A stretch of 64,000 nt of DNA from Halorientalis salina. GTDB lineage: Archaea; Halobacteriota; Halobacteria; Halobacteriales; Haloarculaceae. A program made the translations under genes and the position numbers. The stretch spans positions 166,912-230,911 of the forward strand of contig NZ_SOSC01000005.1 of assembly GCF_005049285.1 (NCBI RefSeq). The letters run 5' to 3'. The notes below the pieces were generated by a model. It worked only from the letters and a program-made list of their open reading frames with translations. It made no database searches and had not been told where the DNA came from. This document shows positions 1 to 9,174 of this stretch, piece after piece. Position 1 is the first letter of the stretch; each line of letters begins with the position of its first letter.

Positions 1-55
1 GTACCACCGCCACGACGCGACCCGACCCGTTCCTGAGCGAGTACCAGTCGGCCAT
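1..55 (-). CDS. Possible 5' end of a divergent gene (partial)
   Basis: An ATG at 53-55 on the minus strand opens a frame that stays open to the window edge (MADWYSLRNGSGRVV...). It is too short to identify. The 138-bp gap to the AOR gene with two inverted repeats fits a divergent promoter region, which is the main reason to list it. Confidence 0.25.
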   Translation of the reverse strand, partial: MADWYSLRNGSGRVVAVV

Positions 56-70
56 ACCCACGGTCGGGGA

Positions 71-135
71 TGCAAACGGGAATCCGCTTGCATTTGCCGG
101 TCGAGTCGCCACAGGAAGTAACCGTATTCGGTTAC
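71..135. promoter_or_regulatory. Two inverted repeats upstream of the AOR gene
   Basis: Two dyads lie between the divergent start at 55 and the AOR start at 194. The first, 71-92, has 9-bp arms TGCAAACGG/CCGCTTGCA with one mismatch and a GAAT spacer. The second, 118-135, has perfect 7-bp arms GTAACCG/CGGTTAC around TATT. Both have a 4-nt spacer, as expected for binding sites of a dimeric regulator. They sit upstream of the AT-rich probable TATA region at about 171-180. Confidence 0.5.
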
Positions 136-193
136 CCGATGCTGGCAACGACTAACATGGTACGGCCCCAATTCAATTATGGTACGTTAATTC

Positions 194-2134
194 ATGACAG
201 ATCTCGGCGGGTTCCACGACAACGTCGCTCGGGTAGACCTGAGCGACGGAGACGTACAGTACGAGGGCATCGACGACGAGGATGCCAGGAAATATATCGG
301 CGCCCGCGGACTCGGCGTGAAGTACGTCTTCGATCAGGGGACGGACGTCGACCCGCTCGGCCCGGACAACCTGCTAGCGTTCATGAACGGGCCACTGACG
401 GGCACACAGACGACGATGAGCGGTCGCATCGCCGTCTGTACGAAGTCACCGCTCACGGGAACAGTCACCGACTCCCATCACGGCGGGTGGTCGGGCGCGC
501 GCCTGAAGTGGGCGGGCTTCGACGGCCTGCTGTTCGAGGGCCAGGCAGAGGACCCAGTCTACGCCTACGTCGAGGACGGCGAGGTCGAACTCCGCGACGC
601 CTCCCACCTCTGGGGGAAGGGCGTCCACGAGACCCGGGACACCCTGGAGGACGAAATCGACGGGAAGTACGGCAAGAACCTCTCGATGATGGCCATCGGC
701 CAGGGCGGGGAAAACGAGGTCAAATACGCCTGTATCATCAACGAGGACGATCGGGCCTCCGGCCGGGGCGGCACCGGCTGCGTGATGGGCACCAAGAACC
801 TCAAAGCCGTCGTCGTCAAGTCCGGGACGAAGATGCCGACGCCGGCCGACAAGGAGACCTTCCAGAAGGGCCACAAGCAGGCGATGCAGGTCATCCAGGA
901 GTCGGACGTCACCGCACCCAATGAGGGCGGCCTCTCGATGTACGGGACGAACGTCCTGATGAACCTCACCGAGGAGATGGACGGCCTGCCGACCAAGAAC
1001 GGCCGGTACTCCTCGACGAAGGCGATGTCCGACGCCGAGGGCGACGGCGAGCGAATCATCGACTCCGAGAAGGTCTCCGGCGAGAACGTCCGCGAGAACA
1101 TCCTCGTCGACGAACCCACCTGTCACTCCTGTCCGGTCGCCTGCAAGAAGGAAGTCGAAGTGACGGCCATGCACAAGGGCGAGGAGATGAACGTCCGGAT
1201 GGAGTCCTACGAGTACGAATCGGCCTGGGCGCTCGGCCCGAACTCCGGCCACCACGACCGCGACCGCATCGCGGTCATGCTCGACAAGTGCAACGACCTG
1301 GGCATCGACACCATCGACACGGGCAACACCATCGCGATGGCCATGGAGATGATCGAGGAAGGGAAACTCGACTTCGACGATTCCATCGAGTGGGGCGATT
1401 CCGACGAGATGATCGATCTCATCGAGCGGATCGGCCACCGCGAGACCGACCTCGCCGACCACATGGCCGAGGGTCCCGACCACCTCGCCGAGGAGTTCGA
1501 CGGCCACGAGAACTCCCTGGCGGTCAAGGGCCAGACGATGGCCGCCTACGACCCGCGCTGCATGAAGGGCATGGCCATCGGCTACGCCACCTCGAACCGC
1601 GGTGCCTGCCACCTGCGCGGCTACACGCCCGCGGCCGAAATCCTGGGCATCCCGGAGAAGGCCGACCCCTACGAGTGGGAGGGCAAAGGCGAGATCTGTG
1701 TCCTCTTCCAGGACATGCACGCCATTTCCGACTCGTTCGACATCTGCAAGTTCAACGCCTTCGCGGAGGGCATCGAGGAGTACGTCCTCCAGTACAACGG
1801 CATGACCGGCCTGGACGTGAGCGAGGAGGAACTCATGCAGGCCGGCGAGCGCGTCTACAACCTGGAGCGGTACTACAACAACCTCGTCGGCTTCGACGGC
1901 GACGACGACTCACTGCCGGATCGGTTCGTCGAGGGCCACGAGAACGCCATGCCCGCCCAGGGCGCCAGCGAGGGCCAACTCGCGGAGCTCGATAAGCTCA
2001 AAGACGAGTATTACGAGGTCCGGGGCTGGGTCGACGGCGTCGTCCCCGAGGAGAAACTGGACGAACTCGACATCGAGGTCGGCCCCGGCACGGGCGTCTC
2101 CAGTGGCGGCGCGGCCGCACCGAGCGACGATTAG
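194..2134 (+). CDS. aor: Aldehyde ferredoxin oxidoreductase (tungstopterin enzyme)
   Basis: The 646-residue protein has the size and layout of the AOR family: an N-terminal tungstopterin domain with the GARGLG motif, then helical domains. The cysteines for the single [4Fe-4S] cluster are visible as CHSCPVAC (Cys310, Cys313, Cys317) and FDICKF (Cys518), the same 3+1 pattern as Pyrococcus AOR. The family oxidises aldehydes to carboxylic acids in the cytoplasm and passes electrons to ferredoxin. The start follows an AT-rich promoter with almost no leader. The C-terminus is a short Gly/Ala/acidic tail. The exact substrate cannot be told from sequence. Confidence 0.93.
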   Translation: MTDLGGFHDNVARVDLSDGDVQYEGIDDEDARKYIGARGLGVKYVFDQGTDVDPLGPDNLLAFMNGPLTGTQTTMSGRIAVCTKSPLTGTVTDSHHGGWSGARLKWAGFDGLLFEGQAEDPVYAYVEDGEVELRDASHLWGKGVHETRDTLEDEIDGKYGKNLSMMAIGQGGENEVKYACIINEDDRASGRGGTGCVMGTKNLKAVVVKSGTKMPTPADKETFQKGHKQAMQVIQESDVTAPNEGGLSMYGTNVLMNLTEEMDGLPTKNGRYSSTKAMSDAEGDGERIIDSEKVSGENVRENILVDEPTCHSCPVACKKEVEVTAMHKGEEMNVRMESYEYESAWALGPNSGHHDRDRIAVMLDKCNDLGIDTIDTGNTIAMAMEMIEEGKLDFDDSIEWGDSDEMIDLIERIGHRETDLADHMAEGPDHLAEEFDGHENSLAVKGQTMAAYDPRCMKGMAIGYATSNRGACHLRGYTPAAEILGIPEKADPYEWEGKGEICVLFQDMHAISDSFDICKFNAFAEGIEEYVLQYNGMTGLDVSEEELMQAGERVYNLERYYNNLVGFDGDDDSLPDRFVEGHENAMPAQGASEGQLAELDKLKDEYYEVRGWVDGVVPEEKLDELDIEVGPGTGVSSGGAAAPSDD

Positions 2135-2188
2135 TCACCTCGGCCGCACTTCGAACTGATTTTTACGTAGCTTTCTGAAACCCCTGTC

Positions 2189-3109
2189 ATGACCGAGGGG
2201 GACATCGACGACATCGTCGAACACCACGACGCGCTCATCAACGGCGTCCGACTGCACTACGTCACCGCCGGCCCAGAGGACGGCGACCTCGTCGTCCTCC
2301 TGCACGGCTTCCCGGAGTTCTGGTACTCCTGGCGCTACCAGATCCCGGCGCTCGTCGACGCGGGGTACCGCGTCGCCGCGCTCGACATGCGCGGGTACAA
2401 CGAGTCCGAGAAACCGCAGGACGTCGAGAGCTACGAGATCGAAGAACTCGTGGGTGACGTGGTGGGATTCATCGACCACCTGGGAGCCGACTCGGCGCAC
2501 GTCGTGAGTCACGACTGGGGCGGGGCCATCGCCTGGGCCCTGGGCATCTTCCAGCCCGAGGTCATCGACAGACTCGTCGTGATGAACGCCCCGCACCCGG
2601 CCGCGTTCGCCCGCAACCTCGATCTGGACCAGCTGAAACGCTCCTGGTACGTCTTCTTCCTCCAGATCCCCGCCCTCCCCGAGTGGCTCATGACCGCCGA
2701 CGACGGGGAACTCGTCGGTGACCTGTTCCGCAACCAGGCGGTCGATCCCGATGCCTTCACCGACGAGGACCTCGACCGCTACCGGGAGGCGTTCTGCAAA
2801 CCCGGCGCTGCCACGGCGGCCATCAACTACTACCGGGCGTACCTCCGGGCGATCGCCGAACCGATGGCCAAAAGCGCGCTCCCGGTCGTCGGCCAGTTCT
2901 TCGACCCGCCTGGCAGCGACGAGATTCCCGTCGAGACGCTAGTGTTGTGGGGCGAACAGGACGAGGCGCTCGGCGTCGACCTCTCGGAGGGACTCGACGA
3001 GTGGGTTCCGAACGTCCGAGTCGAACGCTATGCCGACGCGAGCCACTGGGTCCAGTGTGACGTGCCCAACCAGGTCAACGAGGAACTGGTCGGCTTCCTC
3101 GACGCCTGA
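2189..3109 (+). CDS. Alpha/beta hydrolase, epoxide hydrolase-like
   Basis: The 306-residue protein has the oxyanion-hole motif HGFPEFWYSWR and an Asp nucleophile elbow, SHDWGG (Asp109). The remaining triad is probably Asp258 (GEQDEALG) and His286 (ASHWVQ). An aspartate nucleophile places it with epoxide hydrolases and haloalkane dehalogenases rather than serine esterases, and HGFPE favours an epoxide hydrolase. A cap domain of about 90 residues follows the nucleophile. It lies 54 nt after the AOR gene with its own AT-rich stretch (about 2160), so it may have its own promoter. The substrate is unknown. Confidence 0.85.
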   Translation: MTEGDIDDIVEHHDALINGVRLHYVTAGPEDGDLVVLLHGFPEFWYSWRYQIPALVDAGYRVAALDMRGYNESEKPQDVESYEIEELVGDVVGFIDHLGADSAHVVSHDWGGAIAWALGIFQPEVIDRLVVMNAPHPAAFARNLDLDQLKRSWYVFFLQIPALPEWLMTADDGELVGDLFRNQAVDPDAFTDEDLDRYREAFCKPGAATAAINYYRAYLRAIAEPMAKSALPVVGQFFDPPGSDEIPVETLVLWGEQDEALGVDLSEGLDEWVPNVRVERYADASHWVQCDVPNQVNEELVGFLDA

Positions 3110-3112
3110 GAC

Positions 3113-3469
3113 TCAGCGCTCGATGAGCACACAGTCCCGGATCTCCAGCGCGGACTCGAACTCCTCGGTGCGGTCGTTCCGTCGGCCGTAGCGAGCGAGT
3201 TGTTCGTGGTGGGCGCGCCGGACGGCGTCGATTTCCCGGTCAGTGACGTCCACGCGCTCGGCGATGGTCTCCCAGTGGCCGTCCTCGACGAAGAAGGCGG
3301 TGTACTCGTCGGTCTCGTAGGCGACTTCGTACTCTCGTGCGTAGGTGTCGAACCGGGGACGGAGGTCGGCTCCCACTACGTCGACGAGATCGGGCAGTCG
3401 TTGCGGGCCGACGCTGGCTTTGGCGGCCGTCAGCAGGAGGATCTGGCCGTCGATGGGGTCGCCCGCCAT
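3113..3469 (-). CDS. Conserved hypothetical, last gene of the SAMP3-like operon
   Basis: An acidic protein of 118 residues with no domain I recognise. Its ATG overlaps the stop of the upstream gene by one base (TGATG), so it is translationally coupled to the MoaD/SAMP-like cluster. Its stop almost meets that of the convergent hydrolase gene. The central half is rich in Arg/Asp/Glu helices. Its function is probably tied to small-modifier or cofactor chemistry by context only. Confidence 0.7.
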   Translation of the reverse strand: MAGDPIDGQILLLTAAKASVGPQRLPDLVDVVGADLRPRFDTYAREYEVAYETDEYTAFFVEDGHWETIAERVDVTDREIDAVRRAHHEQLARYGRRNDRTEEFESALEIRDCVLIER

Positions 3470-3744
3470 CAGCCACCGGCGCGCATCGCCTTCTGGGAGA
3501 ACTGTTCGACCAGCGAGTCGAGCGCCTCCTCGATACCTTCGAAGGCAACGGTGACCTCGGTCAGCTTCACCGTCGGCCCGATGGAGACGGTGTCGACGGT
3601 GAGCGTGGCGGTCCAGTCCTCGGCCTCGACGCGGGCCGCCTCGCGGTCTTCCGGGTCCCCGTCCACCAATTCGCCGCCGAGGTTCTCCAGGTAGTGGATC
3701 GCCAGGCGTTTGGAGATTCCGCGGAAGGACTTCTCGCGCTGCAT
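3469..3744 (-). CDS. Small protein ending in Gly-Gly, partner of the MoaD/SAMP-like protein
   Basis: A 91-residue protein that starts one base after the stop of the MoaD-like gene and ends exactly in ...KAMRAGG. From memory it resembles the small domain (DUF1952-like) that is fused to the C-terminus of MoaD in some prokaryotes, but I could not search this. The terminal diglycine is notable because archaeal SAMP modifiers need such an end for activation and conjugation. An upstream in-frame extension to 3828 exists, but ATG 3744 fits the operon spacing. Confidence 0.75.
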   Translation of the reverse strand: MQREKSFRGISKRLAIHYLENLGGELVDGDPEDREAARVEAEDWTATLTVDTVSIGPTVKLTEVTVAFEGIEEALDSLVEQFSQKAMRAGG

Positions 3745-3745
3745 C

Positions 3746-4045
3746 TCACCCGCTCCGTAGTTCCGACCCGCCCGCGACCGGCGGGAACACCGACACCGTG
3801 TCACCCGCCGAGAGCGGGGTCGCCGCACCCTCCAGGTGGAGGACGTTCTGGCCGTTCTTGAGGATGCTCAATTGGCCGCGGATCGTCCCCTCGTCGTCGA
3901 GCAGTCGGTCCTCCATGTCGGGATACTCCGATTCGAGGGTGGCGAGCACGTCGCCGACCGTCGAGTCGTCTGGGAACTCCCGGTCGACGGTCTTCTGGCC
4001 GACGATCGCCCGAAAGGTCGCGAAGAACTTGAGTTCGAGTTGCAT
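3746..4045 (-). CDS. MoaD/ThiS-type ubiquitin-like protein, SAMP3-like, with a C-terminal extension
   Basis: The 99-residue beta-grasp protein (MQLELKFFATFR...) ends its fold with VFPPVAGG, the signature tail of MoaD, ThiS and SAMP proteins. Here six more residues (SELRSG) follow the Gly-Gly, so the mature tail would need processing or is not used as such. MoaD proteins deliver sulfur for molybdopterin, and SAMPs are conjugated to lysines or used in tRNA thiolation. ATG 4045 was preferred over a start 27 nt upstream because the first beta strand begins there. It is second in a four-gene operon, 1 nt from the next gene. Confidence 0.85.
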   Translation of the reverse strand: MQLELKFFATFRAIVGQKTVDREFPDDSTVGDVLATLESEYPDMEDRLLDDEGTIRGQLSILKNGQNVLHLEGAATPLSAGDTVSVFPPVAGGSELRSG

Positions 4046-4090
4046 GTCCGCTGAGAGGGGCGGCGAGATCATAAATCCCCGTCGACAGGG

Positions 4091-4477
4091 TTAGAGGTCG
4101 TTCAGTCGGATACCGTCCTCGACGACGCGGTGTTGGCGCTCGCGGTCCAGGCGCTCGGCCAGGTCCTCGTGGTCGTACAACTGGCCGATGAGGTCGGCCA
4201 TCAGATTGCGCCAGGCGATGGCGTAGATGGGCGACTGGCCCCACGCGCGCATCTCGGGGACGAACTCGTCGTAGGCGTCCAGCCGGTCGTCCATCCGCTC
4301 GATTGCGTCGAGGACGTAGCCCGCGGCCTCGCTCTCGTCGTCGGCGCTCTCGATCGCGCGATTGATGCGCCCCTCCCAGCCCTCGACGGCGCGCTCCATG
4401 TCCTGTGCGGCGACCTGTCCGTCCTCGGGTAGCGAGTCGAGAATCGGTCGGGGGATCGACAGCGAAACCTCGTCCAT
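4091..4477 (-). CDS. Conserved hypothetical, helical acidic protein
   Basis: A 128-residue, mostly helical protein (MDEVSLSIPRPILDSL...). No catalytic motif is visible. It is the first gene of the apparent four-gene minus-strand operon leading into the SAMP3-like protein, with a 45-nt gap. It follows arcS by 43 nt in the same direction, so it may also receive read-through from the tRNA-modification gene. Confidence 0.7.
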   Translation of the reverse strand: MDEVSLSIPRPILDSLPEDGQVAAQDMERAVEGWEGRINRAIESADDESEAAGYVLDAIERMDDRLDAYDEFVPEMRAWGQSPIYAIAWRNLMADLIGQLYDHEDLAERLDRERQHRVVEDGIRLNDL

Positions 4478-4520
4478 GGCACGGGGAACGGCCGGCCGCG
4501 ACTAAAGCCTCCCGGCGACC

Positions 4521-6272
4521 TCACCGCTCCTCGACGTGTCGGACCTCGCTCGCGATGCCGCGGGTCGACTCGGCCATCTCCGGCCCGCTCATCTCGGCGC
4601 GACCGATACCGAACGCCGACGGTCCTTCGATGACGACCTCGTCGCCGGGCCGGATGTCGTCGCTGGCGTCGACCACGCCCGGCGCGAGGACGCTCCCGTG
4701 GGGGACGAAGTCGTCGATCTCGACGCGTTTGACCGGCGCGTCGCTGTCGACCCACCGGCGCGCGCCGGCGAGCGTCAGCGACAGCACGCCGTACTGGGGG
4801 ACCATCGCGGCCAGTTGCTCCCCGTTGCCGTCGTGGGCACGAAGCTTCGGGTACCGCGACTGGGTCTGGAGGTCGTGGAAGATCGCCTCGCCAGCCCCCT
4901 CTCCGAACTGGTAGTCGGCGATGGCTTTGATCGTGTTGTGCTCGCGTTCGCGTTTGGGGTATTGGAGTTCCCCATCCAGTTCGGCAGCGAGATTCGCAAG
5001 GGAGTCACTCGTCGTCGGGTGGTCCTCGACGGTGAATATCGGGTCCACGTCGAGGTCAGCGGTCGCCCGCTCGACGATCTCCCGGTAGCCCTCGGGCGGG
5101 ACGTGTGCGACGACCTTCGGGTAATCGTTCCGTCGAAGGTATCGTTCCAGCACGTCGCTCACGAACTCGATTTCGGTGGCCGTCCACTCGCCGGTCACCA
5201 CCGAATCGTAGTGCTGGGCGGGGTACGTGGTTTCGAGTTCCTGAGGGACGACACCGATGGGCGAGGTCATCGAGGCGACGTGGGCGCGCCACTGGATCAC
5301 GTCGTGGTACTGGCCGTGGCTCTGGGACTCGCTGTAGGGTTTCGTCGCCGAACAGGGGACGAGGACGAGCGGACTCGAAAACCGGCTCCGGTAGCGCTCG
5401 GTCACGCGCTGGGCGAAGCGCTGGATCTCCACGCGGCGGATGGTGTCGTCGGTCGCCGCGGTGATTTCAGCCCGGCGGATGACCGGCGTGCGCTGTTCGA
5501 GGTAGCTGTACTGCTGGTCGAGTCGCCGGAAGGTGGCGGTGAGCCACTGCTCGTGGCGGGCCTGGCCCTCGACGTAATCGCGAAGACGGCCGTCTCGGAT
5601 GCGACGACGGACCCGCTTGAGTTCGGCGGCGAGCGCGTTGGCGTTGTGTTCGGCGCAGTCCTCCCGGTCGAACTCCTCGCGTGGGACCTGGCAGGCCGGA
5701 CAGGCACAGGGAAGCTCGTCTAAGTCCTCCAGGAAGTACTCGTCGTCCGTGGTCTGGTAGAACCCGCGGGAGCCCCTGATGACCGCGCGGTCGGTGTCCA
5801 CGAGGTCCGCGCCGGCGTACACGAGCGTCGCGACGTTCATCGGCGTGGCGACCCCCGGGAGGTACAGCGCGCTGTCCGCAGGTGTAGCCTCGCGAGTCTG
5901 CAACATGGCGTCGACGAACGCCCGGGCGTGCCCGGCGTAGCCCGCCGCGTTCGAGAGGACGTACGCGTCGCTGCCCTGATTGCTCGCCGTATCGGGCGAA
6001 ATCACGGCCGCGCTGGGATAGTCCACGTCCGGGTAGTCGACGGCGAAGGCGTCCTGTACGTCCTCGGGCGTCCCCGCCGGCAATCCGCGGTGGGGCAGGA
6101 CCGTCAGCGCTGACTCGTTACCCTCGGGGACCGTGCGGTCCTCGGGCCAGAGACTGCCCGCGTCGGCCAGTACGTCGTCGGCGATAGCGGGCGTCGAAAG
6201 CGACTCGGCGAGCCGCAGTTCCCCGATGCGGGCGGCCCCGTCCCGCTCGTGGATCTCGAAATACTCGGTCAT
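4521..6272 (-). CDS. arcS: Archaeosine synthase ArcS (TGT paralogue with PUA domain)
   Basis: The 583-residue protein starts MTEYFEIHERDGAARIGEL, closely paralleling the start of tgtA at 9174. It has a TGT-like N-terminal half, a cysteine cluster CACPACQV near residue 200, a central domain with VPCSATKPYSES, and a C-terminal PUA domain. ArcS converts preQ0 at tRNA position 15 to archaeosine. Lack of the complete catalytic TGT half and the added central domain separate it from tgtA, which lies 1.4 kb away. The start at 6272 removes nine extra N-terminal residues and aligns with the tgtA start. Confidence 0.92.
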   Translation of the reverse strand: MTEYFEIHERDGAARIGELRLAESLSTPAIADDVLADAGSLWPEDRTVPEGNESALTVLPHRGLPAGTPEDVQDAFAVDYPDVDYPSAAVISPDTASNQGSDAYVLSNAAGYAGHARAFVDAMLQTREATPADSALYLPGVATPMNVATLVYAGADLVDTDRAVIRGSRGFYQTTDDEYFLEDLDELPCACPACQVPREEFDREDCAEHNANALAAELKRVRRRIRDGRLRDYVEGQARHEQWLTATFRRLDQQYSYLEQRTPVIRRAEITAATDDTIRRVEIQRFAQRVTERYRSRFSSPLVLVPCSATKPYSESQSHGQYHDVIQWRAHVASMTSPIGVVPQELETTYPAQHYDSVVTGEWTATEIEFVSDVLERYLRRNDYPKVVAHVPPEGYREIVERATADLDVDPIFTVEDHPTTSDSLANLAAELDGELQYPKREREHNTIKAIADYQFGEGAGEAIFHDLQTQSRYPKLRAHDGNGEQLAAMVPQYGVLSLTLAGARRWVDSDAPVKRVEIDDFVPHGSVLAPGVVDASDDIRPGDEVVIEGPSAFGIGRAEMSGPEMAESTRGIASEVRHVEER

Positions 6273-6341
6273 GCCCGCCCCTCGGGGGAGCGCGGCCAAT
6301 TATCTTTCCTTCCGGGGAACCTCGACGAACGAACCCACGCT

Positions 6342-7268
6342 TTACCCCTCGATCTTCTGAACGATACGACTCGCCTGCTCGACCGCCGTGTCTACGTCCA
6401 CCGGTTTCACGATGAGGACGCTCTCGATGCACCACTCGTCGCTGCCTTTCAGTTTCCCCGTGCGGACCTCGCTACCCTCGTGGACGGAATCGGCCGCCAT
6501 CGACGCCCAGTCCGGCGTCCGAATCGTGTCGAAGGCGTCGGGGTCCCGGATGCGGACGTGGACGTACTCCTCGCCGTCCTCGACCGCCCGGATCTGGGCG
6601 CGAGTCCCCCGAATCTGCTTGGGCGGGAGTTGCTGCTGTTCCTGCTGCGATCCGTGCCCTCGTGGCTGCTGACTCGCCTGCTGTCCCCCTGGTTGGGGCT
6701 GTACCTGTGTTTGCTGTCCGTACTGGGGCTGCTGTCGCTGCTGTGGCTGGGGCGGTGTCTGTCGGCGTTGCTGCTCGGGTGGCCGTCATGTCGGTTGCTG
6801 GATGCCGGTTGGTGCCGACTGGTTTCCAGGCTGACCCGGCGGCTGTGGTTGCTGTGTCCGTCGTGGCTGCGAGGTTTGCGGTGACTGTTGCGGTGGTTGG
6901 TGTGAATGATGGGGCGATTGCTGCTGGTGAGGTGGGTGCTGTGTCTGCTGCGGTGATCGCTGGCGCTGCTGTGGTGGCTGCTGTGTCGGCTGCGGTGGTG
7001 GTTGCTGTGTCGGCTGCTGTCCTCGGGGTGGCTGCTGTCCCTGCTGGAAGTGGACGCCGGTCTGTGGGTTCCGGCTACTCTGCGGCTGGTACTGGGGCTG
7101 CTGTGCCACAGGCTGAACCGGTCGCTGGCCGGGTAGCTGCTGGCCCGGAACGGGTTTGAACTGCTGTCGCTCCCGGGACGCCCGCTGGTGAGTGGGCTGA
7201 CCCTGAATCGGCTGCTGGAGACGAGTCGGGTCGCGCTGCTGGTGGGTGTTGGGTTGATGTCCGGTCAT
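6342..7268 (-). pseudogene. Gln/Pro-rich protein with conserved C-terminal domain, broken by an in-frame TGA
   Basis: From ATG 7268 (MTGHQPNTHQQ...) one minus-strand frame runs to TAA 6342, 308 codons, interrupted only by TGA at 6786-6788. Both sides of the stop are in the same frame and have the same composition: about 215 residues of Gln/Pro/Arg low complexity. The frame ends in an ordered acidic domain of about 85 residues (GTRAQIRAVEDGEEYVHVRI...). The TGA precedes CGG and could be a CGA-to-TGA change. It may be a true pseudogene, a base-calling error in repetitive DNA, or a restart at the ATG overlapping the stop. The function of the domain is unknown; the gene sits between arcS and tgtA. 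Confidence 0.7.
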
Positions 7269-7389
7269 GTGTGGAGTCCTGACTGGTGAACTGGTGCGCA
7301 CGCCGACACGAATCAGTGACCGCACCGAGGGTTCCACGTCCAGCGGCAAAACGATGCGGGCGCGCACGCGCCGGCGGGCCTCCGTCCGA

Positions 7390-7653
7390 TCACAATCGGC
7401 CGACGACGAGTCCGACGATAGCAAACAGCGCCCCGACTGCGACCAGGTAGGCCAGCCACGAATCGGCGGCGTCGCCGCGCTGGCCCGGTCGGGCGAGTCC
7501 GTACAGCCCGGCACCGAACACGACGAGTCCGGCCAGGGCGGGCGCTCCCGTCGCGACGGTGAGGCTGGCCGAGAGAACGGTCACGACCGCGTCGGCAGCG
7601 GAGGCAATCCCGTACAGCGCGAGCGCCCCGTAGAACAGCGTCGCTCGATCCAT
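7390..7653 (-). CDS. Small membrane protein
   Basis: An 87-residue hydrophobic protein (MDRATLFYGALALYG...) with three probable membrane helices and a short Arg/Gly/Asp loop (RPGQRGDAADSW). It lies 36 nt downstream of tgtA in the same direction. ATG 7653 was chosen over one five codons upstream because it begins close to the first helix. No family is recognised. Confidence 0.65.
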   Translation of the reverse strand: MDRATLFYGALALYGIASAADAVVTVLSASLTVATGAPALAGLVVFGAGLYGLARPGQRGDAADSWLAYLVAVGALFAIVGLVVGRL

Positions 7654-7689
7654 GTCTGGTAGTGTCACCCCAATTGAAAACCCTGCTGT

Positions 7690-9174
7690 TCAGTCCCAGT
7701 CGCCCTCTTCGACCCCGAGCTGGAACGTCGACACCGAGTCGGGCACCGCGGCAAGGGCCGTCTCCGGCCAGTCGTGATAGGCCAGCGTGAACGCCGCATC
7801 GGGATTGCCCTCGGCCAGTCGACGGACCCCCTCGGCGGCCTGCTCGTAGGCCCGGGCGTCGAGGCGCTCGGGAATCTCCGCGTTCAGGGGATACACGTCC
7901 GAGAGGTCCCGCGGGAAGGGCCCGAACGGCGGCACGACGCGCCACGTCTCATCGTAGGCCTCGTTGGTGTCGCCTTCGCTGAGGAGGATCTCGCCCTCGG
8001 GGCTGAGTCGCGCCAGTCGGTCGTGATGCCGATGGACCTCGGGCCGGTCGGCGCTCTCCGTCGAGAGGTAGAAGAAGGCCTCCTTGGCGACGGGATCGGT
8101 CGCTTCGAGTTGCTCGGCGTGGTCGACCAGCGCGCGATACCCCGAGAGCATCGTCGGATGGCCCCGAGCGCGCGTCTCGACGAGTTCCAGTAAGTTCCCC
8201 CGGCGGATGGCCTGTTTGATGCGGCGCATCTCGCCGTAGGTGACGTGGAGATTGTGCTCAGCCAGCAGGCGCTCGCGCTCGAGGGCGTTTTTCGCGTCCA
8301 GATCGTCGGGCGTGTGGCTGGCACAGACCGGACACTCACAGGGGAAGTAGTCCAGGTCTTCGAGGTGTTCGGTCCCACGAACCGTGAGATATCGGTCGTC
8401 GCGGGCGTACAGCGCGTAGGCCGCCGAGTCGAACAGGTCACAGCCCATCGCCACCGCCAGCGCGAACATCATGGGGTGGCCGGCCCCGAACAGGTGAACC
8501 GGCGCGTCCTCGCCGAGGCCGCGTTTGGACGCCGCGACCAGGTCGACCACGTCCGCGAAGCGGTAGTTGTTCAGCAGCGGGACGACCGCGCCGACCGGGA
8601 ACACGTCCAGGCTCGTCCCGTAGGCGTGTTCGGCCGCCGACTCCCGGAGGTCCGCGTAGGTCGACCCCTGGATGGGTGCGTTGACGAGCATCTCGCCGGT
8701 GTCGACGGTCTCGGCGAGTTCGAGGCGCTCCTGGGTCGTCGTCAGTTCCTCTTCGGCCTGCTCGCGGGGGACGTCGGGCGGCGTCGGAATGTCGACCGGC
8801 GTCCCGATGTCAGAGCCGATGTCGTGCTGAAACTGCAGGATCTCTTCGGTGTCGACGTCGATGGAGCCGTACTCCGAGAGCTGGAAGGATCCGGAGTCGG
8901 TCATGATGGCCCCCGAGAAGTCGTAGAGGTCGTGCAGTCCCTGTTCGAGGGCGTCCTCCCGGTACTCCTCGGAGCCGTAGATGCTGTAGGCGTTCGTGAT
9001 GAGGATCTCCGCGCCGAACTCCGCTTCGAGTTCGCCGGGTTCGATGGTCCGGACGTGGGGGTTGACGACCGGCAGGAGGGCCGGCGTCTCGACGGTCACG
9101 TCCGCCCGGGGCACGTCGAGTTCGCCGATTCGGCCCGCCCCGTCGTAGTCCCTGACCTCGAAGCACTCGCGCAT
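7690..9174 (-). CDS. tgtA: tRNA-guanine(15) transglycosylase (archaeosine pathway)
   Basis: The 494-residue protein has the TIM-barrel core of archaeal [17 protein letters not shown] with the catalytic Asp region near residue 92, the NAPIQGSTY segment, [10 protein letters not shown], and a zinc site CECPVCASH near residue 280. TgtA exchanges guanine 15 in the tRNA D-loop for preQ0, the step before ArcS. The C-terminal 150 residues correspond to the extra domain of archaeal enzymes. With arcS nearby, the window encodes the last two steps of archaeosine formation. Confidence 0.94.
   Translation of the reverse strand: MRECFEVRDYDGAGRIGELDVPRADVTVETPALLPVVNPHVRTIEPGELEAEFGAEILITNAYSIYGSEEYREDALEQGLHDLYDFSGAIMTDSGSFQLSEYGSIDVDTEEILQFQHDIGSDIGTPVDIPTPPDVPREQAEEELTTTQERLELAETVDTGEMLVNAPIQGSTYADLRESAAEHAYGTSLDVFPVGAVVPLLNNYRFADVVDLVAASKRGLGEDAPVHLFGAGHPMMFALAVAMGCDLFDSAAYALYARDDRYLTVRGTEHLEDLDYFPCECPVCASHTPDDLDAKNALERERLLAEHNLHVTYGEMRRIKQAIRRGNLLELVETRARGHPTMLSGYRALVDHAEQLEATDPVAKEAFFYLSTESADRPEVHRHHDRLARLSPEGEILLSEGDTNEAYDETWRVVPPFGPFPRDLSDVYPLNAEIPERLDARAYEQAAEGVRRLAEGNPDAAFTLAYHDWPETALAAVPDSVSTFQLGVEEGDWD

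Noticed and set aside
446..1720. Long open frame of 424 codons antisense to the AOR gene
   Set aside because: GC-rich haloarchaeal genes give long antisense frames; the sense frame has all AOR motifs and the antisense product is Val/Leu/Gly-rich without a domain.
4536..5723. 395-codon frame antisense to arcS
   Set aside because: Shadow frame; arcS motifs on the other strand are clear.
6786..6788. TGA read as selenocysteine or another recoded residue
   Set aside because: No archaeal SECIS-like hairpin is evident, haloarchaea are not known for this recoding, and neighbours are low-complexity; mutation or read error is simpler.
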